The translations under genes were made by a program, and so were the position numbers. Positions 23,673 through 36,335 of a stretch of 64,000 nucleotides of DNA are shown piece by piece; positions within the stretch are counted from its first letter, which is position 1, and every line of letters starts with the position of its first letter. Origin of the DNA: Zarea fungicola (Eukaryota > Ascomycota > Sordariomycetes > Hypocreales > Cordycipitaceae); contig FWCC01000235.1 in the NCBI GenBank assembly GCA_900169235.1, forward strand, positions 62,001 to 126,000. The letters are read 5' to 3'. Under the pieces are notes generated by a model. It worked only from the letters and a program-made list of their open reading frames with translations, had not been told where the DNA came from and searched no databases.

Positions 23673-26600
23673 CCCAATTTTTAATAAGAACTCTGTACGT
23701 CTTTCTAGGAGTATGTGGTCATAAATGTTACATCGTATAGACGCAAAGGAGATGAGGTAGGTATGGCAAAATTCTGTCCTCTTCAACGTAAATTGCCCTC
23801 ACCGTATTGAACTGGCATTGCAAAATAATACTAGGTAACAAAGTGAATGAGAGTCTTGAAGAGGAAATCGGCGTGAGTATTCCCTATTCCGGGGCAGCAA
23901 TGGTGATATTCGGGCTCAACACGGGTAAAAGGCAGTAAGACTGCTGCGCCATTCTGCCACTCTTACATAATAGGGGCCGCAGGAACCAAATACAAACAGG
24001 CACTGAACAGAGGCGGCCAGTGAAATATGCTCCAAAAATAGGGTTTGAGTTGAACCATGGACGCGGGTCACTCACTACTCGATGCAACTTTAAAAGAGCG
24101 AGTCGGGTAGCCCGCCCGCCTCCGGTAACTAGCCCAACCAGTGTCTAATTGAGGGGAAAGATCAATTAGTTGTCTGATACTCTCAATAACTAGTTTAATT
24201 AGGGCAGGTCAAATGTTTCCGGAATGACTGCGACGCTGAAAAATAATCAATCGCCGGTTTACAACTTGGTTGCACTCCTGGCTGCTCCCTATAGCTCAGC
24301 GCAGATGTGTACCTCTCAGTGCTCAAATATACCAAGAATAAAACATGCTGGTACCGGCCGAGGCGCAATCGGCACGCCCGCAGGGGGAATTACTGAATCC
24401 GGCCACAAACTCAAGCAGAGGCCAATCAATCCGCTGCACTCAGATAAATGCGGGGCCAGTGTTAAAGGCAAATCGTCCACCCCTCGAACCTACTCTGGCG
24501 GGAGAAGAAACGCCACGCGACAGTGGAATGAGGAGTTAAACTTCCATATGCATTATTAATAATCGTTTTTTTAACACATGTAAGGCAAATCTCCATGTTT
24601 CTTGCCGTGGTGTTGAAGTCTGCTGTTGAACCATGTGTGACGGCTGGAGAACATAGGACTTATGTCTACCAGTTTCCGCGTCGCCCAGCTAATGTAACGG
24701 GCTGTTTAAAATGCAATTAAAGCTGTTTTGAGGAAAAGTTTCATTGAACTCGGTAAATAAGACTCATCTCCACGGCCGTGTGCCTGTGGCAATCGTAAAT
24801 ACAATGCCGTCTCCCCAAGGTAGACAACTTGCATCAGCCAGATAAACAACAAATCAATGACTGAGTGTTTCCTTATTCAGTGCCGAGTGTCCGTGGAATT
24901 TGGCCAACTGGAATTACATTGGAGTGTAAAGTATTGAATGTGTTGTTTCGCAAAGTGTCATGTGCAGTTATTTCCTAAAAGTCAATAAAATTAAGCTCCG
25001 AGAGCTGCATTCCAGTTCACAGCGGCTTTCAGCACAAGGCGAGCAATGAACCAGTTAGGTGTGGGGAAGGGGTGTCTCTAGCAAGCTCTGATTCTTATCC
25101 TCGGTGCTATTTTGGTACCTGAAATATCAAGCCCTGACAAGGAGAGCTAATTGTTGATTATTATATGCACCTAACCACCAGGTTTATTACTTGTGTTATT
25201 CTGAGCCAATTTTAGACTGTCCTTGGTAAACTTGTTATGATTATTGCGAGTGGTCAGCGCGACACCATAATTTAACTGATGGCTTTATCCGTTTTGTTGC
25301 AGACGGCGTATCCATAGTAGGTTGCGATAGCAAAAAGACCACATGTCACCGCCCAGGGAAAAAAAAAAAAAAAGAATAGGCCCGCTGTGTGAAACAGCAA
25401 CGCCAATGCATATGAGCGGTACAAGAGGCCACACATCCTACAAGTCGGTGACATTACTCAAGTCCGTGCAGTAACGTGCAACCACAGGTTACCAAAAAGC
25501 CCATAATCCGCCACAACAAGTGAAACTGTGACTAAACAATTACAAAACCAGCGCCCGCGCAGAGAGCCTGGTTTGCCTTCCCGTGTCAAAATAAGCCTAT
25601 CTACAAGGGACCGACTTGTCCGCCGCTTTCGCAGCAAAGAAACAACTACCGGGGAGTATCCACAAGGATAGGCAAGCCCACGTAGTATTGGGGCCTCTTC
25701 TCTTCCTGCAGGTTTACAATGTATCCAATTGGGTAACTCGGTATGATGATAAAAAAGGGTGGCGCCTGTACTTTTTTCTTGTGTGAGTAAAATCCCCCCC
25801 TCAAACACAGGCTGCTGGGGCTGGAGGCTGCGCATAAAAAAAAACCGATGTAAACTAAAAATTTGGAGCAACCAAAAAAATCCCGCGATAATGGACGCAA
25901 AAAAAATGCACCGTAGTAAATGAGGCTTATGGCTTATGTAGTTGATGGCAGCAAGCGGGAACTTGTGACAAAAGGACTGTGCATTTAGGGGGCACCAGTC
26001 ACATCATGTACTCGGGGTGCGCACATGACCATCCTGACTTTTTTTTTTCTTTTTGGTCTGCATCCCGATTGGGTGGTACCACCTTTCGGGATAGTTAAAG
26101 AAAGTGGTTTTGTCGTGGAAGCTGTACATATATCTACATACATACGCCTGTGTTGATAAGATGTCATATGAATACTGAGCAGGATTATAAACTAACTTTT
26201 AGTTAGCAACCACCCGCCCCATAGTTCGGGTACAAACATTCATTAGCAGTTCTCTTTTCTTTTCCTTTCCTTCCCCTTTTGTGTTGAGATTATCTTGCTT
26301 ATTGGTGAAAATGCGCAAGGGATAATTCATCTACCATCTCCCCTTTCGAGGGCGAACCGTCCTATTTTTCTTATTTCTGACTCTAGCTCATTTAACGTTT
26401 CTCAAGGGCCAGTCACCTGCTGTCAAATTGTCTAAGAAGAAATTGCTTCCTTTTTTGTATCACTTTTAACTGTCCACCACCATGAACCCGCTTGTCTGAA
26501 CGGGGCGGGGTCTGTCGCAAAGTGGGCGGCGGCTCAGACACACATATAAAGGCAATGGCAAGACAGCCAGCTATCCATTTCGACAATACTCTGCTTGTGG

Positions 26601-28177
26601 GTTCCGAGATTGTAGTTGAGACCCTGTGATGCATGCCGCTAGGGGATGTCGCAGGTGAAAAAGGACCGACATATGGTGCTTTGATGATGAACCGGGCAAG
26701 CTGCATTTGTTGACATGTCTAATTCTGCTTTGCTGATCTTTCATCATCTTCTTCGCTCACTGTGAAATCTGGCGTGGGGGGCCGCTGCGTCGTCTGTGCC
26801 TTGTTAGGTTCGAATAGCAAGTACGGCATCGAATGGAAATCCTGAGGGACAACAGCCATCCAAGACTACCAATCCATATGCAGCTTATTTCACACGCTCC
26901 AGGACACAGCTCCTGATAACTAACTGCCGTAAGAAATCATATTCATACATTCTTGTACACTGTTGCCCGCCTTTGTCGAGCTATGCCATATGCTACAGTA
27001 AGCAGGGTCGCTGACTCGGGTTCATCAATTTGTATTAAACTAACCGCCGGTAGGGCAGTACTTAGTGCTTGCCACCCTCCACCTTGCTTATTCCCAGATG
27101 CCATCATCACATGAACGAGCCTTTGGTCACACCCGGCGCGATATTTTCCTTTTTCGCTCTTCCCCGCGTGTGTCGTCTGAAGCCCTTTCTTCCCCTTTTC
27201 CTCATTATTTCCTTTTGTAAGGTCTTGCTGTTGATTTCATGCATCACGAGTATGTAAACAATCGCTGTCGCTGTGTTTTCTTTTCAATCCTTCCGCCCCC
27301 CCCTTTTTTTTCCCAGGGAGACACTCACACGGACTGGGGTAGTAATCGTTCTTGGAGGAGCTAAAAGGATCATTTCAAAGAGCCATTTGAGATCGGACAT
27401 GGGGTTTGGCTCTATGAAGACGTGGATACCCACTTCCTGATGAGATCTGGTAGAGTTTTTTTGGTAGCCAGCCAATTGGCACAGGCGTGGACTATATTAT
27501 AGAGAAACTCTGCACTTGTGGCCACTGGCCTGTCATTTCCCCATTTCGTTTCGATTGTGTTTCCTATAGTGAGTAAACCAAGTTCGCCAATGCTGTTGAG
27601 TTGATTTTGTAACACTCTCTGCACGTATGGATATCTGCACTGGAGAAACTAAACTGTTGCACGAATGGCACAGTAAATACAGAAAAAGAAAAAGAAACCC
27701 AAAACCGGAAGCATGAGCCATGATTCAGAGCGCCGCCACACAGGCCTCTCTGCAAGTTGTCTCAGTGCCAATCCAACTACCGATTGGGAACCTTGCCACC
27801 ATTTCAGAGAAGTTTGCCATTGTAAATTGCAAGGTCGTCATTGCAAGGTTGCAAACATGCCAGGGTGGTACATACGCTTTTGAACTAATTTTACCTTTGC
27901 TCCCAAAATCAATCTCCCCGGCTCCCCGACGAACCCACTCTGCCGCAGAATATCCATATCATGTGGCGTCGCCATCAGCCTACTTACCACCAAAACAGTC
28001 TGGGTGCGCGAAGTCTTTTACCAAGTACTCACTCGCGCAATGCCCTCTACCGCAGGCCTTTATTCAATTCATACCGTTCACCGGTCATAAACGTTGTAGG
28101 CGAAAATTTCGGCCCTGGTCGGACGCGCTCCCGGCCAGTCTTCCGATGCCAGAGGTAGTAGCTAGTTGTCATAAAGG

Positions 28178-28191
28178 CCCCCCCCCCCCCC
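28178..28191. repeat. Poly-C tract (C14)
   Basis: Homopolymer of fourteen C residues in non-coding sequence. Its length is subject to sequencing error. Confidence 0.85.
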
Positions 28192-30533
28192 TTCGCCTTC
28201 CTTGTACCTGGAAAGCTCCATCGCTCCAGTTCAGAATGTAGGAGCTCTCCTTTTGCTCGCAAAAGGGTAGTGTTTCGAGTCCGGCTTGTCGGTGATGTCA
28301 CAATGTTGATTAGTTTAGCGATGTGATTCGCCGCCTGCGCTCCGTAGCGTGCCCGCAAAATTCTTACACGGTGAGGTGGTTTCAATAACTGGTCCCCATC
28401 ATGCGAATCTTGGAGCGATCCGTTGCCTAGCAGTCGAATTCAGCGAGATGTATGCACTGCCCCTGATTATCAACACACAACTACTCGGTCGACGCCGAAC
28501 GCCTTTACTCGTACCAATGCTGTGTAACACAGCAGCTCGCAATGACCAGCGCGGTTGCTACCCGGAAGTATCTGGAAACCCAGATTTTTGGAAATTGTGT
28601 GATTTGTGACGTTGTGGCGTTTTTGTCACCAAATCTCGGATATGCAATCCCAGCTTCCCCGAAGCCCATTTCTGCCAAATGAAAATGATATTTTTTTAAG
28701 AAGCTTCAATCAATACTGATCAAGCCCGGTTTTCTCATTTCAGGAGGACTTATTACTATTCATACAACTTTGGGGGACGAACTCATGGCAATAATGACAC
28801 ACTGGCCTTTCGAGGCTGCCTTTTTAACGACTGTGATAGAGGGAGTGGCCAGACGAGTATGTATAGTGCTTAGCAATCGTTAGATAGCTTCACTACTTTA
28901 TTGATCCCTCGTTGCAAAGTCGCTTTTTACAGGACGTACAAAGCCGCGGGCATGCGTGTCCAGTTACACTCGCGTTGGGGTTCCGAAACGACTGTTTTTT
29001 TCTTTTTTTTTTTTTTTTTTGTGTTGCCACTGATACAGGCTGATGAGCGCCTGCATTCTAGTAATTCGTTAATGGGTGCAGAGATAGCTCAACGCATAGC
29101 TTATTGTTATGAAGTCTACCGCTGACTGGGCGAATAGCTTGCTCGTAGCTTGTATACCAACGTGCAATCCCTATTGCCATGTTCGGCAATCCGTCCCCGT
29201 GGCTCTTGTATCTCTACGTTTGTAAGGCACCGGACTTCGGAGAGTGTACGTAGAATTGGGCGGCTTGGGTTGGCCGGTTTGTGGCGTCATAAGCAAAGCT
29301 ACTTGTCAACGACAGAACGGGGTTGGAAAGAAAAAAATTAATCACAACTTTGCTACCAAGTTGGTACCAAAGTATAATCGTAGGAAGATCAATACCTTGG
29401 CGTTGTGTGCCGTGGCGCGGGATTTGCGCTTCCCTCTTCTCTCACAACAACCAGGCGGTGGCGGTGGCCCTTGGCTGTTAGACATGCATCTACATTTACA
29501 AGGCATTCGACGCATCTGCAGTGAGCCTGATAATAATTATGGGTGCTGCTTCATAAAGAGCCCACCAACTCTTTCCCTCCTGGTCCTTGCCGTACTGTAT
29601 CTACAATGATTCGATTCTAGTTAGCGGAATTCTCAGTAGGCGGTGGGCTTGCCCATGAACGACCGCCTCCACACGCCTGTCATCGCCGTAGGAGGACATG
29701 ATCCGTGATGCATGACCCGGCGGCGCTCCGACAAGAGATGGATCCGAGTAAGCTGTTAGAGGGGCGGCGCGCCGGCGTCAGACAAAGCGAGCGCCGTTGA
29801 AGACCTTCTGGGCCGAAAAAAAATTGAACGGAAACGAAACGAGAGTGTTCCGAGGGATGCCGTACGTACAGCCAGGTTTGCTGGTATGGCTTGGCTGGTG
29901 GCTTAGAAGCTGAACGATTGAGGGAACCGAATCTTCTCCAAACGAGGGCTCGGAATGAAAGAGAGGGGGAAACACCTCTCATTAAGCGGGCTTGAATTCT
30001 ACCTTTCTTTCCTTTACAATGGTGTATTAAGTGTCGGTGAAGAGCTGCAGCTGCAGAAGCCATCAAAATAAATGGCGTATGATGCAAGGCTGCTCATTGC
30101 TAGATGACATCCCCAGGCCGCGGGCCGCAAAACTGGCGCTGAAAGAAGTTAGTAGAATCCATTTTCGGTGCAGTGCAGAGGATTGCAAATGTATGCCGAA
30201 TTCGGATTTGGGTGCCGCCGAGGATTGCCGTGCAAAAAGGCTTGTCGCAGTTCAACGGATGAATGTGTAAAACGAGGGCTTTTATCTCGCCCATGGGCAT
30301 TTTTCTGTGTTTCATTACCCTGTCACGGAATGAGACGAAGTATTGGGAACAAGGGGGCAGTATCCGCGGCGGGAAAGGGGCGGACGGCGGTCGCCAGCAA
30401 TAATGTCTTGATGCTGTGAAAAAAAAACCGAAGTGCCCCTCCGCCACAGGAAATCGCCATGGTGTGAAATGTGGGATTTGCGCATGTCGCATGCGCGAGG
30501 GCATACAGTACGAAAGGGGGTGAAGGAGGCTGC

Positions 30534-30548
30534 GTGTGTGTGTGTGTG
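30534..30548. repeat. (GT)n microsatellite
   Basis: About seven GT dinucleotides, followed shortly by more TGTGTG near 30570-30585, in non-coding sequence. Confidence 0.8.
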
Positions 30549-33500
30549 ATGAGTAACAAGCTGCAATGCGTGTGGTGTGTGTGTAGGTGCATGCGTGTCT
30601 GTGCCCAGTTGCTTGGGTACAGCTCATTCTGCCGGTGCATGGGAGATTTGTAGTTTGCACCTTCTTTTCTTGTCTGGTGCCAATTGTTACCAGCAGTTCA
30701 TGCAAAGTCAGCAAGATGACTCTCAAACCATGAGATTGCAAGGGTATGAAAAGACAGTTTATACTAACTGGCAGTCACCACAAAACGGATCGTTAGCATC
30801 ACCGCGCAGCTGGCCCCTCTTCCCATCACTTCTAGAAAAAAAAAGGAAAAAAAAAGGTCGCAGGGATAATGTTTACAACAGTTTAGGCGAAATAATGGGA
30901 GGGGCCACCTGTTGCCCGTTATTTTAAGAAGACAAGGGCACGGAGGGCAAACTGCAGGAGCTCATCGCACCGAAGTATCTGATAATACTGTCAAACAGTG
31001 CCGGAGCTCGTAATTTTTCCCACTGCAGGAGAGTCGATCACCCTGTCTAGAAAACCTGCATGCTGTGGCGCTCGCCTTGCCTAGGTGGTGCCTAGCACGC
31101 CTAGCTACCGTATCAATGTTTGTCCAGCATGCTCGAATGGACAAAGGAAAAAAAAGCCTTCTCGGATTGCCTAGAACAGGTTGGTGTAACACGCACCTTT
31201 CCAAGTCTGTTGAGCAAACCGACCCGTCATACTGGGCGACAAGAAAACGCCACGACCTCATGTTCTTATTTATGCGAAGCCCACTTGGATGATTGCACCA
31301 AAAGGCAAAAGGCGTATTTGGGTACGGGAGCGGCTTTCAAATCCCCAAGACATGTGATGTAGGCCTGACTGGCTGGCGTTTTTACCCTACGCGTTCTATT
31401 GCCAATTGGCAAAAGTGTGTTCGTCGCGGTGGTCATGAAAGGTGGTGAGTGAATCTCACAATCCCTCGGCGGGATCGATCTGTCATGTCTGGCCCTCCGA
31501 CACACCTTGCCCTCTTTCGGACAGAGCACCTGAATCCGCTTTGCAATTCAATCTCTGTCGCTTTCGGCGGTTTCGGCGCTACAGTGAGGAAGTCCTTGGG
31601 AATTCTGCATTGGCCATACCGGTCACACTAGATCAGAGAGCTGTTTGGCGGCAAGAGCAGGAAAACAAGGCCCGAATGACCCGCAGTGCGAGAGACACTG
31701 GGGAGAGCCCCTGCGAGGGCGTTGAAATGAAATAACAAAGAGTCTCCCCGAAGTAACGAACAACTAACCAGGAAAGCAAGGGGGACGAGAAGGAGTGTGC
31801 TGCCCTCATTAGACGGTGTGCCAAAAGGATGCTCAATACAATTTTTACACTGAAACCCGATGCGCGACCAATACATGTAATTAGAGGCAGGTTCCATAAG
31901 AGGGCTCTGTTGGCATCGAGATGCAATCTGTGAGGGGATGATGCCCTGGGCTAACTGGTTAGTCAGTGGAGAAGTGTGCTCACTGTAATGTTAGACGACC
32001 GGGCAGCCGGCCGGCAAGGGCATTTTGCTTCTAGTTGTTGTACCGCACTCCCAGAAGCGAAATTGTCGAAAGCAGCCAGACAACTCGGTGGGAACAGTGT
32101 ACAGGCAACTCTCTTCGATGAGGGCAATAATGTGGGCAGTACGATAGCCCGACCGGCTGCTACGGAGTACATGGTGAGCTTATAAAAGCGAGGTCGAAAA
32201 CGAGCGGAACAAAATAGGCATGAGTCGTGCGCTCACTCGAGTTTAGCCTCAAGCCACATTTGCTCAATCCGTGGATCAGCGACCAAAAGGCTGGAGGGCT
32301 GGTTGAAGACTAACTAGCTTCCTATTAGTGGCACAATTACAGCTCCCTTGGGATTTGATCAGGTACGAGAAACAGAGATCCAGCCAGTGTGAACGAGGCA
32401 GCACAGACGCTCGTTCGGGGGTAACTAGCAGCGAGCAACTCAACTGACCTCCACCATCGACGAAGGAAGGGGTTTGGTGTGTGTACTCCGTCCTTTTCAA
32501 CTCTTTACTGGTACGTTGACGGGATAAGAGAAAAAAGTTTCCAGATAGCTTGCTTATTAACAAATTACGATTGTGGCCGGAGTAATATATATGAGTTGAC
32601 CGCATTGCGCTGACAGACCCGAACATGTACAACACCGACGCACACCGCGCAATGGACGCCAAGCTGTCGTATGGGTGCAGAGGCGTTTGTGCTTGTAGGT
32701 CAGCAGAGCCACTGCGCTGGGCGACACTCACGCTACGCTCACAATTTTCCTTCTTCTTTTTAATACAGGCGCCTTGAATTGATAAACAGCCCGCAGCAAA
32801 AGCGCACTACCCCATAACTGCTGCTGGGACCAAAAGGCTGGCGCCTCTATTGCAAAAGGGCCCTTTGAATGGTGTCACTGGCCTTACCCTGCGCCAAGTA
32901 CCTTGTTTGTGATGGGCAGAGCGGCCAAAAGCATAGTGCCACCACCCACCCAGTGTACCGGACAGTGGCACCGCCAAAAGGCAGGAGGAGCTAGCAAGTC
33001 ATGGCCTGCAGGTGAAAGCGAGAGCCTGCTATGGGGATTAACGAGAGCGACCGCCCGCCGCTAGGAGGTTGGCCGAGGCATTGTGCTTATTTCATCGGCG
33101 GCATGTAATAAGTAAGAAAGCCACTCCTTTTAACAGATTGGCGGTGACTGCTGCCTTGATACAGAACATACATCTGTGGCGTGTGCTGTGAAACGAGGAA
33201 AAAGAAGAGTGTAAAATTAGAGAATGCAGGAAGCCGGTTTTGTTATGATGCAAAGAAAGAAAGAAATACTGCGTGTTCCGTTTTCGTGTTTTGTATATGT
33301 TTCTTTTTTTTCCTTTTTGTGGCGATGAGGTCAAAAACAGCTGGGAGATGCACTACTGCAGAGACATGACAAGGTGCACGCGCAGTGGGCACGCATATAA
33401 GCCCGACGGAATACTACGATGCTACGATGCTACAATACTTATTAGCAAAAACATGCAAGAGCCCTCATGCTCCTAGATCAACGGAGCCATGCACTTGCAG

Positions 33501-34730
33501 GAGATTGAATGAGGTAGTCGGCGCTTGTTGCAGATGTTATCTGTGATTGGAGATTAGAGCTGATATTAGGGTGTAACTTACCAATAGCGGCCAAGAACCC
33601 GGCCGCCAGCGCCGGACCGAAGTGCTGGGAATTCCGGGGCGGAGAAGCGGGCGGTGCTGCTCCTACTGGAGATATCGGTAGTGGTTAGCGGGAGGGGTAA
33701 CGTTAGGGGGGGGTGGCAGATGGATTGCAAGGGCAAGAAAAAGCAGCAAGATTACTTCTGTATTATGAATGATGCATTGGAGGTGCCCGAAATTTGAATG
33801 ACTTGGGTCAGACCACCAGAGTCGGTGCCAGCTGAGCAAAGGGGGGGGGGTGTGGGGGAGCGTCGGGTGATGATGTTGTAGTGGTGAGCTGGTGAGTGCC
33901 ACTGAGAGCCTGACAGTGATGAGCTATCTGGAGAGCGACTGGTGGGATTACAGGTACCGATGGGCGGATGCAGTGATGGGAGTTGTGCTTGACGCCTTGG
34001 CGAGGGTACAGACAGAAAGACAGCGGCGGCCCTGTGGCTTATTACAGGGACGCTCGATAGCTTTTTGCTTTTTCAGGTGGAGGGATGGAGGGACGGAAGG
34101 ATGGAGGGCCGCAGGCGCTGTGGACATTGCAGCTGTAATGGTCTTGGTTAGTGGGCGCTTTAGTGGCACCTCTTGTACAGATTGGCAGAGCCCGCCTGCA
34201 GCCTGGGCCTCGTAGTTGCCGACGCCAGCTGGTGGACAAAGCCTAGAAGCAGGTGTGTTTCCGCCGCTGTCGGGCTACTCCCTCGGCATATTGAGTCGAC
34301 TACTGAACCTTACTGGACTTGTTGCAAGTTCTTCATTATTCGTTATTCTGGGTGCAACCCAGTTGTGTTCGGAGGGAGCCTACTTCACTTCTTGTACATT
34401 TTGCTTTTTGGCAGGCGTGCCCGACTTTTTAACTTTTTTTCTTCAAAATTATTTTGGCTTTTTAGCGGATGATGCCGCGGAGATTTCCAGTAACGGTACG
34501 AGGGTACTCTGCAGCACATGAATACAAGGACAATGTGTGGCGGAAATAGCAGTACATAACTTTGTCCTCCATAGCAAGCATTGGTATCCAGGTTGCTGAA
34601 CAATACGTGAGTGGTCTTTACCATGCATCAATGGGTAATCAAAAGAATTGAATCCATACCTACCTTACCTACTAGGTAGATAGGCAGGGTGGTCCGTTGA
34701 TACACGCCACTTCAACTTGCCCTGTACCCA

Positions 34731-34787
34731 GGAGAGCCACCTGGAGCCACTGAGGAGCCACTGTTGTCACTGTTGCCACTGCAGGTG
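34731..34787. repeat. Degenerate repeats of GAGCCACTG-like units
   Basis: Successive GAGCCACCTG, GAGCCACTGAG, GAGCCACTGTT, GTCACTGTT and GCCACTGCAG units form an imperfect tandem array with a period of about 9-11 bp. Nearby (34666..34678) is the perfect inverted repeat TACCTACTAGGTA. The position is about 1.6 kb upstream of the SOK1 ATG. Confidence 0.6.
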
Positions 34788-36335
34788 GGCGCTATAATGA
34801 GTCGGCTGCAACAGCTTCCTCTTATTGTTATTACGAGCAGCGAGCCTTTCAGCCACTGTATGCGCTGGTGGCAGTGGCCTGCGTCCACCTTGCACTACTC
34901 GTGCTGCACTTGCCTAGCCACTAACTAACTACCTTAGTTGCTTAGGTACTACCTACTAGTAGTTGCCACTGCGAGTGACCATCTGCTCGGGTGGGTAGGC
35001 GCCCGTCAGCACAAGTACCGGCTGCCCTGCCCTGTGTCCCCCCGTGTCATGCTCGCTCCTTCCCCCGTTTGAATAGGGTCTTTCCGATCCACCCCCCCAA
35101 AATTCAATTCACACCCCCGTTTCCCCTCTGCACACCCCATGGCCCTTTTTCCTTTTTGCCATCCATCTACTCTTATTATGGATTTTGTACTCCGTACTGG
35201 TGGCACTCTGCTCCTGCCTCCCAGGTCCTTCCCCCCGCCAAAAGACAGAACCACACACAAGGGGTGTCCGGGACAGGAGTCAGTCACTTATTTTTTTTTA
35301 AATTCTCTTTTTTTCCCTTTGCTCGGCCCCTTCTTCTTTCTTAGCCTTTCTTAGCGCTTTACCCAAATCCCCCATATCTACAAACCTCCTTGCACTTCTT
35401 CCTCTCTTCCTACTTCCTTCCTTCCTTTCCTTTGGATTGTTCATTCTAGATTTTGTTGTCTTCCTAAAATTTGCGGTTTTCTATTTTCGACAATTTGCTT
35501 TCCCTCTTGTTTTCATTTCGCCGTATTCGTCACTGCAACAACATCACTTCCACCTGCGACAACCGTCAAAATTAGGTCGTCTTCCGATCCCGGTGTTCGC
35601 CTCTCTCTCGATTGCTTCCTGTCCACACCAAGCCAAAACCACTCACTTATACCCAACAAGCCATAAACCCGACAACAGATATCTCCTCGTCGGATCACCG
35701 CTCTTTTGAAAACAAAAGTCGACTCACTCCGTTCCTTTCTTCTGCTTTGCCTTCGCAGCGCTTCTCGGTGCCCTGGTCAGATCCATCAGCAACAAGGCCA
35801 TTTAGTCGCCCGGTGCCGAGCCCAATCGTCAACTGTCAACGACATCACAAGCAACCCCGTTGAACCACTTTGCCGCCTCTGAACCTGCAAACAACTTGAA
35901 TGTAAGCCAGACGGCCCGCCAATGCAACCCTTTGTCCACTTATTTGGATATTGCCATTTTCCTTTTATAAACCGCCCCTTCGCCGCGACCGCGACAAGGC
36001 GAGCCCTTGTTGTTGAAACCGTTTGTTTCGCTGCTCTTCCACGTTGCCTAAGGGTCCTGATATAAAATCACCTTGAGGAGACCAGTACATTCAGCCAAAC
36101 AGGCTTGGCTGGTGCAATATCAGTCTGACCAAAAACGCTCACCCTACTTTCATACAACCACATACTTGACTCATCCACCTTGCTCGATTTTGGCTTGCTA
36201 ATCATAGTCACGTTTCAGCTCCTCTCGTGCTCGTCTGTACCACCCACGGGTGCTCAATAAAAAACACCTGCCCAATAACTTGGCACTCCTGCAATTCTAG
36301 CCACTCAAGAGTATTTCGCATCATCTAAATTCACA

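Larger units (their letters stand above)
20305..36335. other. 16-kb gene-poor interval
   Basis: On both strands I found no ORF with a recognisable domain, no splice-connected long frame, no rRNA and no further tRNA. Longer open frames (20639..21178, 27720..28241, 30100..30741, 32276..32731) mostly begin at non-ATG codons or overlap open frames on the opposite strand, and have random-like composition. Base composition by eye resembles the other spacers, without the strong A/T shift expected of heavy repeat-induced mutation. The region holds simple repeats (22480, 23629, 28178, 30534, 33841, 34731), homopolymers at 25359 (A) and 29003 (T), and, toward its right end, pyrimidine-rich sequence that is probably the promoter and leader of SOK1. 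It could hold long non-coding transcripts, lineage-specific small genes or decayed elements. Confidence 0.5.

Noticed and set aside
27720..28241. 173-codon plus-strand frame
   Set aside because: Pro/Ser-rich, crosses a C14 homopolymer, and matches no family I know.
28250..28300. Box-B-like TTTCGAGTCC as a possible tRNA
   Set aside because: No acceptor stem, D-arm or anticodon stem could be folded around it.
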